A DNA stretch of 64,000 nt from Verrucomicrobiales bacterium (GTDB taxonomy: Bacteria; Verrucomicrobiota; Verrucomicrobiia; Verrucomicrobiales; DEV007). A program made the position numbers and the translations under genes. Below are positions 35,052 to 43,152 of the stretch, in pieces. Below the pieces are notes generated by a model. That model ran no database searches. It was not told where the DNA came from and was given only the letters and a program-made list of their open reading frames with translations. The number at the start of each line of letters is the position of its first letter. Within the stretch, counting starts at the first letter, position 1. The stretch spans positions 124,001 through 188,000 of the forward strand of contig PAAG01000051.1 of assembly GCA_002698785.1 (NCBI GenBank). Reading direction: 5' to 3'.

Positions 35052-35276
35052 CTATTCGCTTCCGGGAATCGGGGGCGTAAGAGGGTTTAAAATGGACTCC
35101 TCGACTGTGGGAGTCGTCGTTGTTCGGACAGGCGGGCTACCTGTGCCTGGAACAGGGAAAGAGACCCTTTCCGAATCCAAATGGGATTTGATCAGATACC
35201 AGATGGAAAATGCCACAAGGAGAGACACGAGCTTTCCTTTCCAATGCTCGGTGAAGAAAAGCTTAATCCTTGTCAT
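35052..35276 (-). CDS. Mini-CdaR: membrane anchor without YbbR domains
   Basis: This 74-residue gene overlaps the end of cdaA by 14 bases and precedes glmM, exactly where cdaR (ybbR) sits in other genomes. Its N-terminus resembles the CdaR membrane anchor: W-K-G-K-L-V-S-L-L-V-A-F-S-I-W-Y-L-I (about 12-29). After this comes only a Pro/Thr-rich tail of about 40 residues, with none of the three or four YbbR repeats normally present (300-450 residues). It could hold CdaA in a complex through its transmembrane helix. Whether it is a reduced regulator or an unrelated small protein is uncertain. The coding potential is supported by its overlap and conserved place. Confidence 0.65.
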   Translation of the reverse strand: MTRIKLFFTEHWKGKLVSLLVAFSIWYLIKSHLDSERVSFPVPGTGSPPVRTTTTPTVEESILNPLTPPIPGSE

Positions 35277-36081
35277 CCTCTTCCTCCTCTGTTTCCAGTT
35301 CAGAATCCTGATTACTCAGCAACCCGTTCAGGCGCTCCTTCAATTCATCATCTTCCAGATCGCGCTCCAATTTCCCAGCTATTGCGATGGAAATGGCACC
35401 GGTCTCCTCCGACACCACCAGAGCAATCGCATCCGATTCCTCCGTGATTCCCATGGCAGCACGGTGACGCAGGCCAATGCTTTGGTCGCTCAGTTCCCGC
35501 TGATTCAGTGGAAACACACATCCGGCGCCAGCAATTCGTTCATCGGTCACTCGGACCACCATTCCACCATCGTGAAGGGTCGTTCCACTGTGAAACACCG
35601 TGTAGACAATCTCGGGAGTAAGTTGGCAATCCATCTCCGTTCCCGTTTCCAGGTATTGCTTCAAATCAATTCCACGCTCGATAGCAATCAACGCCCCCAC
35701 TCTCTTCCGCGACAGTGTCTCCACGATTTCGATAAGATGATCCGCAAATCGCGCCCGCGTCTTCTCATTCATCGACGAGAAAAACCGGTGACTCCCTAGC
35801 TCCGCCAGCGCCCGCCTCAATTCCGGCTGGAAGATGATCACCAGCGTAATAGCAAGAAAGACGGAAACATATTTCAACAGCCACCCAATCACCGTCAGAT
35901 CCAGCCACTCCGAGAGCAGCGTCATCGCGATGTAGATACCGATCAGAGCAGTGAAAATTCGGGCACCTCGTGTCGCCCGGAAATACCGATAGGTGTTGTA
36001 GATAATCACCCAGAGGATGATCATCTCAATGGCGTGGCGCCAGTGCAGCCTTATAAATTCACCTACAGCTTCCATACTCAC
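35263..36081 (-). CDS. cdaA: Diadenylate cyclase (c-di-AMP synthase, CdaA type)
   Basis: This 272-residue membrane enzyme has three N-terminal helices (about 18-30, 42-58, 63-84), a short linker and a DAC domain. The catalytic motif is L-H-D-G-G-M-V-V (171-173 D-G-G instead of the common D-G-A) and the second motif is R-H-R-A-A (205-209). It condenses two ATP to cyclic di-AMP, which controls potassium, osmolyte and wall homeostasis. The C-terminus is very acidic. A GTG at 36081 or an ATG at 36075 could start translation. The neighbours mini-cdaR and glmM confirm identity. Confidence 0.93.
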   Translation of the reverse strand: MSMEAVGEFIRLHWRHAIEMIILWVIIYNTYRYFRATRGARIFTALIGIYIAMTLLSEWLDLTVIGWLLKYVSVFLAITLVIIFQPELRRALAELGSHRFFSSMNEKTRARFADHLIEIVETLSRKRVGALIAIERGIDLKQYLETGTEMDCQLTPEIVYTVFHSGTTLHDGGMVVRVTDERIAGAGCVFPLNQRELSDQSIGLRHRAAMGITEESDAIALVVSEETGAISIAIAGKLERDLEDDELKERLNGLLSNQDSELETEEEEDDKD

Positions 36082-36146
36082 CCAGATCGGGAGGCCTTAC
36101 ATTACATGCTGTAACAGAGATCTGCACCTTTCCTCGACGGAAATTC

Positions 36147-36635
36147 TCAACCCTTCTCTGGAAGGGCGACCGAAGCGACCGCCATAGCCGCGATCCCCTC
36201 CTTTCTTCCGACAAATCCCATCGTTTCGTTCGTGGTTGCCTTGATTCCGATATCCCCAGCATCAATCCCAAGCGCGGCGCCGATCGCAGACTTCATACTC
36301 CCGGCGTGAGACATCACACGTGGTGCTTCCGCGATAAGAGTCGCATCAATGTTCTCGATGTATCCGGCAAACGCGCTGACTCGCTCCGCCGCCTTCTCCA
36401 GAATCTTCATGCTGCTGATTCCCTCAATCGAGTCATCGGATGGAGGAAACCAGTATCCGATATCGGGCTGACCGAGCGCACCGAGAATGGCGTCGGCGAT
36501 GGCATGAGAGAGAACATCGGCATCCGAATGCCCGGCAAGGCCGTGAGTATGCGGGATCACAACTCCCCCCAGCACCAGTGGGCGCCCTTCGGCAAACTGG
36601 TGCACATCATAGCCTATTCCGGTTCGGTATCTCAT
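36147..36635 (-). CDS. ispF: 2-C-methyl-D-erythritol 2,4-cyclodiphosphate synthase
   Basis: This 162-residue enzyme of the MEP isoprenoid pathway has metal ligands in G-Y-D-V-H (Asp10, His12) and H-S-D-A-D-V-L-S-H. The closing G-F-V-G-R-K-E-G-I-A-A-M-A motif is characteristic. It is normally a trimer. It lies three bases after the inositol-monophosphatase gene, so the two are probably one transcript. Confidence 0.95.
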   Translation of the reverse strand: MRYRTGIGYDVHQFAEGRPLVLGGVVIPHTHGLAGHSDADVLSHAIADAILGALGQPDIGYWFPPSDDSIEGISSMKILEKAAERVSAFAGYIENIDATLIAEAPRVMSHAGSMKSAIGAALGIDAGDIGIKATTNETMGFVGRKEGIAAMAVASVALPEKG

Positions 36636-36638
36636 GGA

Positions 36639-37391
36639 TTACACTAGCCCCTCAAAGGAGAGTTTTCCATTAGTTGCCACGATGCTCGACTTGTCAGGGT
36701 TGGCATCCGACGGCGAAAGGCTCACCGATCCACCTCCTCGCTCGACCATAAGCTGTCCCGCTGCGATGTCCCAGATGCTGATCATTTCCTCAATGTAGGC
36801 ATCCAGTCGGCCACAGGCGATGTAGGCCAGCGCTAGGGCTGCGCTTCCCATCATACGGGTTTTCCTGACGCGGAAAGCAATCGCTCGATATCGCTCCAGA
36901 CCCGCATCAATCGACTCCTTCGTCTTGGAAAAACCTATCGTTACCACCGCCTCGCTGAGTTCCCCCCGATCGCTAGGAGTAATCGGCTTTCCATTTCGGG
37001 TCGCGGGACCTTCGTAATCGACCGCAAACATCTCGTCCATCATCGGGTCGTAGATCGCTCCGATTTTCAACTCTCCTCCCTGCCGCATCGCAATCGACAC
37101 GCAGAAATGGGGTATCCCGAAAAAGAAATTCACCGTCCCATCAATCGGATCGACGATCCACTGGGTATCACTCGACTGATCTCCCGCAATTCCCTCTTCA
37201 CCGTAGATGGCATGATCGGGAAACCGCTCAAGGATGCGCTTCTCGATCAACTTCTGGCTTTCCACATCCAGGGCCAGCTTGATGTCATGAGAGTGCATTT
37301 CATCCACATCGAGAGAACTCTCATAATTCTCTCTCAGCAAAGCGCCCGCTTCCCGGGCCGCGGCAATGGCAAGTTCCAGTTCCGGTGACAT
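36639..37391 (-). CDS. Inositol monophosphatase family protein (SuhB-like)
   Basis: This 250-residue Mg2+-dependent phosphatase has all family motifs: G-E-E-G, then W-I-V-D-P-I-D-G-T-V-N-F, and W-D-I-A-A-G-Q-L. It may dephosphorylate myo-inositol-1-phosphate or a related sugar phosphate. The frame is open to 37466, but the ATG at 37391 (M-S-P-E-L-E-L-A-I-A-A-A) gives the usual N-terminus. It precedes ispF. The substrate is not readable. Confidence 0.9.
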   Translation of the reverse strand: MSPELELAIAAAREAGALLRENYESSLDVDEMHSHDIKLALDVESQKLIEKRILERFPDHAIYGEEGIAGDQSSDTQWIVDPIDGTVNFFFGIPHFCVSIAMRQGGELKIGAIYDPMMDEMFAVDYEGPATRNGKPITPSDRGELSEAVVTIGFSKTKESIDAGLERYRAIAFRVRKTRMMGSAALALAYIACGRLDAYIEEMISIWDIAAGQLMVERGGGSVSLSPSDANPDKSSIVATNGKLSFEGLV

Positions 37392-37496
37392 AAATTCGTT
37401 CGGTTTCGCGATGAGGCCCCCAGATGAGACCTCAATTCCGCGACATTCGTCGGGGCGAACCACCACTTTCGCAAGCCTCGAGACAGAAACAATTCC

Positions 37497-37934
37497 TCAC
37501 GAAAGTCGCTTTCGCATCCTTCGATGAGGTATCCCCACCTCAACGAACGGCTCTCCCTCTGCACAAAAGCCGATCGCCTCATAAAACGGAACCACCTCAC
37601 CGCGAGAATGAAGCACCAGCTCGCACACCCCCTCCTCTCTGGCCTTTTCCTCGACCGCCAGCATCAACTTTCTCCCGATTCCCTTCCCCTGAAGCTCTGG
37701 TGCTACAGCAACCTGCCGCACCTTCCAGGCGAGACCATCATCCCCAACCTCACGCACCACCAGACCACCCGCCAGCTTTCCGTCCAGATAGGATAGCAAA
37801 TGACGATCATCGGCCTCTTCCCGAAGATCGTCAGCAGAGTAAGAAAGACCGAGCGGCAGCCTGAGGACTTTTTCCCTCAGGCTCAGCCACTCAGCAAAAG
37901 CCTCATCGCTTTGCCGGATCCAGATCGTTTTCAA
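37497..37934 (-). CDS. GNAT-family N-acetyltransferase
   Basis: This 145-residue protein has a complete GNAT core. V-R-Q-V-A-V-A-P-E-L-Q-G-K-G-I-G-R-K-L carries the acetyl-CoA loop Q-G-K-G-I-G, and F-Y-E-A-I-G-F closes the fold. It resembles ElaA-type and small single-domain GNATs. The acceptor substrate is unknown. It is located between the aminotransferase and inositol-phosphatase genes with short gaps on the same strand. Confidence 0.85.
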   Translation of the reverse strand: MKTIWIRQSDEAFAEWLSLREKVLRLPLGLSYSADDLREEADDRHLLSYLDGKLAGGLVVREVGDDGLAWKVRQVAVAPELQGKGIGRKLMLAVEEKAREEGVCELVLHSRGEVVPFYEAIGFCAEGEPFVEVGIPHRRMRKRLS

Positions 37935-37960
37935 TGGACCGGCACGTTACGTCCAGAAAA

Positions 37961-39127
37961 TCAGTGGGCGTGGCAGAATTCCTCGAAACGGTCGAGACCC
38001 TTCTTGATCACGTCCAGGCTGGTCGCGTAGCTCAAACGAACCGACATATCGTATCCGAAAGCCGCTCCAGGAACCGCTGCCACCTGGTAGCGAGAAAGGA
38101 GCTTCTCCGTCAGATTCATCGAGTTAAGACCAATCTTCGTGGTATCCACGAGGAAGTAGAAAGCGCCTTCAGGCTCGACAATCTCGATATTATTGATCTT
38201 CTGGAGACGGCTCATCATGTACTGACGACGCATGTCATACTCCTCGACCATATCGGTGATCATTCCCTGATCTCCCTGGAGAGCAGCGAGAGCTCCATAC
38301 TGAGCAAAACTCGTCGGATTGGAAGTCGTGTGGCTCTGGATGATGCTGATCGCTTTGGCGATCTCCGCAGGAGCCGCAGTGTAGCCGAGACGCCAACCGG
38401 TCATCGCATAGACCTTACTGAAGCCGTTCACAGTGATCGTCAGCGCTTTCGCCTCTTCACTGAGAGCTGCCGTGCTGATGTGCTTCTTCTCGTTGTAGAT
38501 CAACTTTTCGTAAATTTCGTCAGAGAGAATCAGGATATCTTCAGAAGCTGCCACTTCCACGATCGCTTCCAGTTCTTCCTGAGAGTAAACAGCGCCCGTA
38601 GGGTTGTTCGGGCTGTTGAGGATCAACATCTTGGTGCGGCCGCTGATCGCTTCCTCGAACTCGTCAGCAGTGAGCTTCCATCCATTTTCCCGCTTGGTTT
38701 CGATAACGTAAGGCTCAGCACCCGCGAGACGAACCATCTCAGGATAGCTGGTCCAGTAAGGAGCAGGGATGATCACCTCGTCCTCAGGATCACAGCAGGC
38801 AAGAATCGCATTGTAGCAGGAGTGCTTGGCACCGCAGTTAATTGAAATCTGGCTTGGCTCGTATTCGATGCCGTTGTCTACGAGGAGCTTGGCAGCCAAA
38901 GCTTCCTTCAGCTCAGCAATTCCAGTTGCAGGAGTATACTTGGTCTTTCCCTCCTGAAGCGCTTCGATAGCGGCGTCCTTGATGTGCTGAGGGGTGTCGA
39001 GATCGGGTTCACCTGCGCCGAAGCTGGCCACATCGATACCCTCGTCCCTCATCTTCTTGGCAGCTGCGGTGATTGCCAGGGTCTGCGAAGGGGCGATCTC
39101 GGAAAACTTTTCGGCGATGAAACTCAT
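37961..39127 (-). CDS. Class I pyridoxal-phosphate aminotransferase (aspartate type)
   Basis: This 388-residue enzyme of fold type I is close to the Thermus/Bacillus aspartate aminotransferase group. It shows F-G-A-G-E-P-D-L-D-T-P near the N-terminus, N-S-P-N-N-P-T-G for PLP ring binding, the Schiff-base Lys in G-F-S-K-V-Y-A-M-T-G-W-R-L-G-Y, and the Arg of V-R-L-S-Y-A near the C-terminus. It transfers the amino group between aspartate (or related acids) and 2-oxoglutarate. Its leader carries a candidate promoter (see the intergenic entry). Confidence 0.92.
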   Translation of the reverse strand: MSFIAEKFSEIAPSQTLAITAAAKKMRDEGIDVASFGAGEPDLDTPQHIKDAAIEALQEGKTKYTPATGIAELKEALAAKLLVDNGIEYEPSQISINCGAKHSCYNAILACCDPEDEVIIPAPYWTSYPEMVRLAGAEPYVIETKRENGWKLTADEFEEAISGRTKMLILNSPNNPTGAVYSQEELEAIVEVAASEDILILSDEIYEKLIYNEKKHISTAALSEEAKALTITVNGFSKVYAMTGWRLGYTAAPAEIAKAISIIQSHTTSNPTSFAQYGALAALQGDQGMITDMVEEYDMRRQYMMSRLQKINNIEIVEPEGAFYFLVDTTKIGLNSMNLTEKLLSRYQVAAVPGAAFGYDMSVRLSYATSLDVIKKGLDRFEEFCHAH

Positions 39128-39438
39128 GTCTGTCAGATGAAATTGGGGTTATTTGGCCCCTCAATTTCGCAGACACTTGGACAGCCCTAAGGGCAGTTGT
39201 TACAAAGTGGATCGAAGAATCAGGGGCCTTCACATTATAGTTATCCCGCATCGACGGGGATTTGGTGATGGCTCGACCGCAACTCCGTGAACAATGCGGA
39301 ATGTTGTCCTACGCGATCTGGCGCTGGATTCAAGTGAAATACCACGTTGAGGACAATTTCTCGGGCATTTGTTTGCCTCTTCCACCCGCACACGCAGTTG
39401 CCAAATCAGAGAGCGTCAGCTACGACTAGTCACAAGAC
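39128..39438. other. 311-bp intergenic region between the aminotransferase gene and holA
   Basis: No gene is seen here. Reading toward the aminotransferase (minus strand), a consensus -10 box, tataat, lies at 39234-39239 but without a good -35 hexamer. An 11-bp palindrome, gccct-a-agggc, is at 39187-39197, and the leader near 39145-39170 can pair as gggg...cccc. These could be a promoter and an operator for the aminotransferase gene. Nothing clear was found for holA. Confidence 0.4.
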
Positions 39439-40539
39439 ATGCCAGCCTCTTCAAACATCTTCACATTCTTTGGAAGCGATGAAGCCCAGGTCAAAGAAGC
39501 CGCTCTCAACCTGGCGCGTAAACTTGCGCCCGAAGACGACGAATTCGGTTTGGAAATCGTAGCCGGCAACGCTGACAACGCCGATCACGCCTCCCAGATC
39601 GTAGGGAACACCATCGAAGCTATCCAGACACTCCCTTTTTTCGGAGGCGAAAAAGTCGTCTGGCTGCAGGATGCGAATTTCTTCGCTGATTCTCAGACCG
39701 GTAAGGCCGAGACAACCCTTTCCGCAGTCGAAGCCCTTGTCTCCATTCTCGAACAAGGGCTCCCACCCGACGTAAAATTCATCGTCAGCGCAGGAGATGT
39801 CGACAAACGACGCTCTTTCTACAAAAAGATCACCAAGTTGGGCAAAGCAGAGACCTTTGACAAAATCGACGTCTCCAAACCCGGCTGGGAAACGCAGGTG
39901 ATGAGCCTCGTTCGCGACCGAGCCCGCGAACTCGGACTCGATTTCGAAGGGAATGCCCTCGATCGATTCGTTCTCATGGTGGGTGCAGAAACCCGCTCCA
40001 TTGATGCCGAACTCGAGAAACTTTCTCTCTTCGTAGGAAACCGGGCCGCGACAGAAGCCGACGTTGGAGAAATTGTCGCCTCAAGCCATATCGGCGTGAT
40101 TTTCGAAATAGGCGATTCCCTGGCTCGACGCAACCTCCCACGCACTCTGGAATTGATCGAGGCGCAGCTTCGACGGGGAGAAAGCCCAGTGGGCATACTC
40201 CTCGCCGCCATCGTGCCGAAAGTCCGGGGGCTACTCCATGCACGCGACCTGATCGAACGCCACGGCATCCGAGCCGGCAGAAGCTACCCCCAGTTTCAGA
40301 AGGCGATCGAAGCACTCCCGAGTGGAGATACCGCTCACTTACCCAGAAAGAAGGACGGTGGCATCTCTGCTTACCCGATTTTCCTCGCCGCCCAGATATC
40401 CGATCGCTTCTCGGTGGCTGAACTGAAAAACGCCCTCGAAGCCTGCCTTGAGGCAAACCTCCGTCTCGTGACCACTCAACTCGAGCCGCAGCTCGTACTG
40501 AACCAGCTCGTCACACGCATCCTCACCCCAGCCAAATAA
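39439..40539 (+). CDS. holA: DNA polymerase III subunit delta
   Basis: This 366-residue protein matches HolA, the clamp-loader subunit that opens the beta clamp. It opens with a degenerate AAA+ domain (F-T-F-F-G-S-D-E), followed by L-P-F-F-G-G-E-K-V-V-W-L, the conserved strand after the sensor. The C-terminal collar region contains G-D-S-L-A-R-R-N-L-P-R-T-L and G-I-L-L-A-A-I. It has no Walker A, as expected for delta. The following membrane-protein gene starts three bases after its stop. Confidence 0.88.
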   Translation: MPASSNIFTFFGSDEAQVKEAALNLARKLAPEDDEFGLEIVAGNADNADHASQIVGNTIEAIQTLPFFGGEKVVWLQDANFFADSQTGKAETTLSAVEALVSILEQGLPPDVKFIVSAGDVDKRRSFYKKITKLGKAETFDKIDVSKPGWETQVMSLVRDRARELGLDFEGNALDRFVLMVGAETRSIDAELEKLSLFVGNRAATEADVGEIVASSHIGVIFEIGDSLARRNLPRTLELIEAQLRRGESPVGILLAAIVPKVRGLLHARDLIERHGIRAGRSYPQFQKAIEALPSGDTAHLPRKKDGGISAYPIFLAAQISDRFSVAELKNALEACLEANLRLVTTQLEPQLVLNQLVTRILTPAK

Positions 40540-40542
40540 AAA

Positions 40543-40905
40543 ATGAAAGCTATCCTCCTTCCCCTTGGTATTGGCCTGTTTGCCGGCGTTATGGCTGGGC
40601 TGTGTGGAGTGGGCGGCGGCATCGTCATGGTCCCCTGCTTCACGTTCCTTCTTGGCATGGAGCAGAAAGCCGCGATCGCCACCAGCATGGCCGTAATCCT
40701 TCCTACGGCGATCATGTCCGTCAGTCGATTTGCTCAATTTGGGATGATCCAGTGGAATATCTTTCTTCCCACCGCGATCGGAGCTATCACCGCCGCTTTC
40801 TTCGCGACCGAATGGGCCAAAAAGATGAGCAACGAGCACCTCACCAAGATCTTTGCCGTCCTGATGATTCTCGTGGGAGTCTCAATGTTCTTTAAAAAAG
40901 CCTGA
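40543..40905 (+). CDS. Short TauE/SafE-family membrane protein (half-length)
   Basis: This 120-residue protein has four hydrophobic helices. The N-terminal G-L-F-A-G-V-M-A-G-L-C-G-V-G-G-G-I-V-M-V-P is the signature of the TauE/SafE sulfite/organosulfur exporter family. The normal family has about 250 residues in two such halves, so this is a single-repeat version that may act as a dimer. It is in an operon with holA, which is not obviously related. Its substrate is unknown. The sulfate-assimilation genes are 10 kb away. Confidence 0.8.
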   Translation: MKAILLPLGIGLFAGVMAGLCGVGGGIVMVPCFTFLLGMEQKAAIATSMAVILPTAIMSVSRFAQFGMIQWNIFLPTAIGAITAAFFATEWAKKMSNEHLTKIFAVLMILVGVSMFFKKA

Positions 40906-40910
40906 ACAAG

Positions 40911-42218
40911 CTAAGGAGCCTCCAGAATCTCCGCCTCTCTATTCCTTATACCGGCAATCGTTCTCTCGACCGGCCCCAGCGTCGGGATTCCCATGTACGA
41001 TACCGTTTGAGCTTCCAACTCTTCCAAAGCTTTCGCGAACTCCGCTCCGTCCTTTGCAGAATCGAGTTCTGGTCGAAAAAAATGCCGCCGATATGTCACC
41101 ATCCATTCGGAAAAGATCTCATCGTAGGTGGGCCACCCATGGTCCTCACCATTCTCTAACACTCTTCGTGCGTACGTCTGGTAATCCTGCAGCGCAATAG
41201 CTTTGATTCTCCTTTCCTGTAGCGTGCCTACTGGCAGACCAATCTCGAAAATCCGCTTGTAGGTTCGATACTCACCTTTCCAGGCACGCACAAAAGCACC
41301 TTCTCGCATCGCGAACTCCTCTGCAAAATGAGAACGCAGGTCACTCCCCGCCTCGGATTCAAAAACACCCAACGATGCCTGGCGAAGACCGGTCTCAACT
41401 AACAGGAGAACTAAAGTCGGATTTTTCTCGCAGCACCCGATCAGTCGATACGCCGAAGAAAGAGACTGTTCCGCACGGACAGTATCTCCCGAATTCGCCG
41501 CCAGCGCCGCATCCAGCAGCAGAAGGCGCACAAAATCGGCGAGGGGAGCGAACGACTTCACCGACTCATCTTCCGGTGCAATGAGATTTCCAGCAAGCCC
41601 ATGCAACCGGTTCACCGTCTCAGCGTTCTGCTCAACAATGTTTCTGACCGAAGCCCACTCCACTTCACGATGAATAAGGTCGGAAAGAGTTTTCTGCACC
41701 TCCGAGACCAATTCTCTTTCGATCGCAGGAATCGCCAGCAAATCTGGAAATGAACTCGCTTCAATCCCTTCACGCGGCGGGAGCAAGAGGTCATCATCCG
41801 CTGTGACTCGTATCGGAGGTTCGTGCTCCACGTAGTTCGAGAACCCCTTCGCAAAAGAAGACTTATGTTTGATTAGTTGAGCAGCGATGGTCAAAGTATC
41901 CCACTTAGCTCCAGCGGCCCCTGGAACGAGCTGAGGAACCGATTTCATATATTCCTCGCGTGCACCCCGGAAATCCCGATTGAAATAGGAAAAGTCACCA
42001 ACCAATGCCCGTGCTCTCGCCTTCAAACGAACCGGAAGCACACGGGAATCCCGAACCCAAACCACCAAGTGAATATTCCTGGTGAGCAGCTTGCCACCAC
42101 CTTGGTTCCATACATCCGACTCCAGGCTGTGGATCCGCCATTCCAGGAACAGCCATCCCACCACCACAATCATGACCACAGAGGCCAGAAGGAAAATGAA
42201 TCGTTTTCTAAGCAACAT
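40911..42218 (-). CDS. Hypothetical membrane-anchored protein
   Basis: This 435-residue protein has one N-terminal transmembrane segment (F-I-F-L-L-A-S-V-V-M-I-V-V-V-G-W-L-F) and a large, mostly helical extracytoplasmic domain. A T-V-R-A-E-Q-S-L-S-S-A-Y-R-L segment suggests TPR-like repeats (about 240-260), but no family is recognised. It converges on the TauE-like gene. Similar unclassified anchored proteins are common in Planctomycetes and Verrucomicrobia. No function can be given. Confidence 0.6.
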   Translation of the reverse strand: MLLRKRFIFLLASVVMIVVVGWLFLEWRIHSLESDVWNQGGGKLLTRNIHLVVWVRDSRVLPVRLKARARALVGDFSYFNRDFRGAREEYMKSVPQLVPGAAGAKWDTLTIAAQLIKHKSSFAKGFSNYVEHEPPIRVTADDDLLLPPREGIEASSFPDLLAIPAIERELVSEVQKTLSDLIHREVEWASVRNIVEQNAETVNRLHGLAGNLIAPEDESVKSFAPLADFVRLLLLDAALAANSGDTVRAEQSLSSAYRLIGCCEKNPTLVLLLVETGLRQASLGVFESEAGSDLRSHFAEEFAMREGAFVRAWKGEYRTYKRIFEIGLPVGTLQERRIKAIALQDYQTYARRVLENGEDHGWPTYDEIFSEWMVTYRRHFFRPELDSAKDGAEFAKALEELEAQTVSYMGIPTLGPVERTIAGIRNREAEILEAP

Positions 42219-42330
42219 ACCCGGGACTTAATTTACCATAATTCTCACAAACTGCGCACCTCTCCATCACCCGGATCGAAAAAGTTTACGCTTCCCTACA
42301 CAACGCAAAGTCTCTACTCTCGACGTAGAG

Positions 42331-43056
42331 ATGAAGAAGATCGGTCCCGCTCTCGTCCTGTTCACTCTCTTCATTGGCCTGGCCCATGCGGAGCCGCGGA
42401 CGTTTACTTCCACTGACGGTCGCACCATTCAGGCAACGGTCATCAAAGTCACTGATGCGAACGTAGTCCTCGATCGCCCCAACTTCGGAACGGTTACAGT
42501 CCCCCTCGACCGTCTGGTCGAAGGAGACCGAAAGTTTCTCGCAAAGTGGGCCGAAGCCGAAAAGAAAAACCGCATCCCGAAAACAGAGATCCAGATCAAT
42601 TCCAACAAGCGCGACCGACGCGAAGAAGACGCCTACGAAGACCGCCGTGGCGAATTCGAATTCGAAATCCATATCGAAAACGAAGAGCGCAATTTCGACA
42701 TCGCGGGTGCCAAAGCCACCCTCATCGCATTCGGTGATTACATGTATGACCCGGGATCCTGCGTCATCATGGAACGTACCGAATTCAACAAGATCGAGAT
42801 TCCCGAGGGCAAAACCCGCACCCTGACCGGGAAGCTCGTCCGGTTCGAATACGACAAAGATGGCTACAAGCACGGCGAAAAATACACCGGCTACCTCTTC
42901 GAGCTCCGCACCGCCTCCGGAAAGATCATTGTTCGGAAAGGTTCGACCCAGAGAGTCATCAACGACGCAGAACAGCTACTGAAGCTTCGTATGCGAGATA
43001 TCTTCGACGAGCGCACCTACCGCAAGCTCGGGCGAGCGAGTACGTCTTCAAACTAG
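42331..43056 (+). CDS. Secreted SHD1-domain protein
   Basis: This 241-residue exported protein has a signal peptide (L-V-L-F-T-L-F-I-G-L-A-H-A), then an SLA1 homology domain 1-like segment: R-T-F-T-S-T-D-G-R-T-I-Q-A-T, V-T-V-P-L-D-R-L and E-G-D-R-K-F-L. This module is frequent in exported proteins of Planctomycetes and Verrucomicrobia. A charged linker (R-D-R-R-E-E-D) and a beta-rich C-terminal domain follow. The function is unknown. Confidence 0.7.
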   Translation: MKKIGPALVLFTLFIGLAHAEPRTFTSTDGRTIQATVIKVTDANVVLDRPNFGTVTVPLDRLVEGDRKFLAKWAEAEKKNRIPKTEIQINSNKRDRREEDAYEDRRGEFEFEIHIENEERNFDIAGAKATLIAFGDYMYDPGSCVIMERTEFNKIEIPEGKTRTLTGKLVRFEYDKDGYKHGEKYTGYLFELRTASGKIIVRKGSTQRVINDAEQLLKLRMRDIFDERTYRKLGRASTSSN

Positions 43057-43152
43057 GGTGTGTTCGGTCCGGGTCCGCCTTATACAGCTCTATTGAGATG
43101 CATCGGCATGCGGCTCCCTCTTACCCTGCCATGACAAGCAGAGAGGCAATTT

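Noticed and set aside
37934-38845. A 303-residue plus-strand frame opposite the aminotransferase gene
   Set aside because: Antisense shadow of a well-conserved enzyme, with no motif and no ribosome-binding site.
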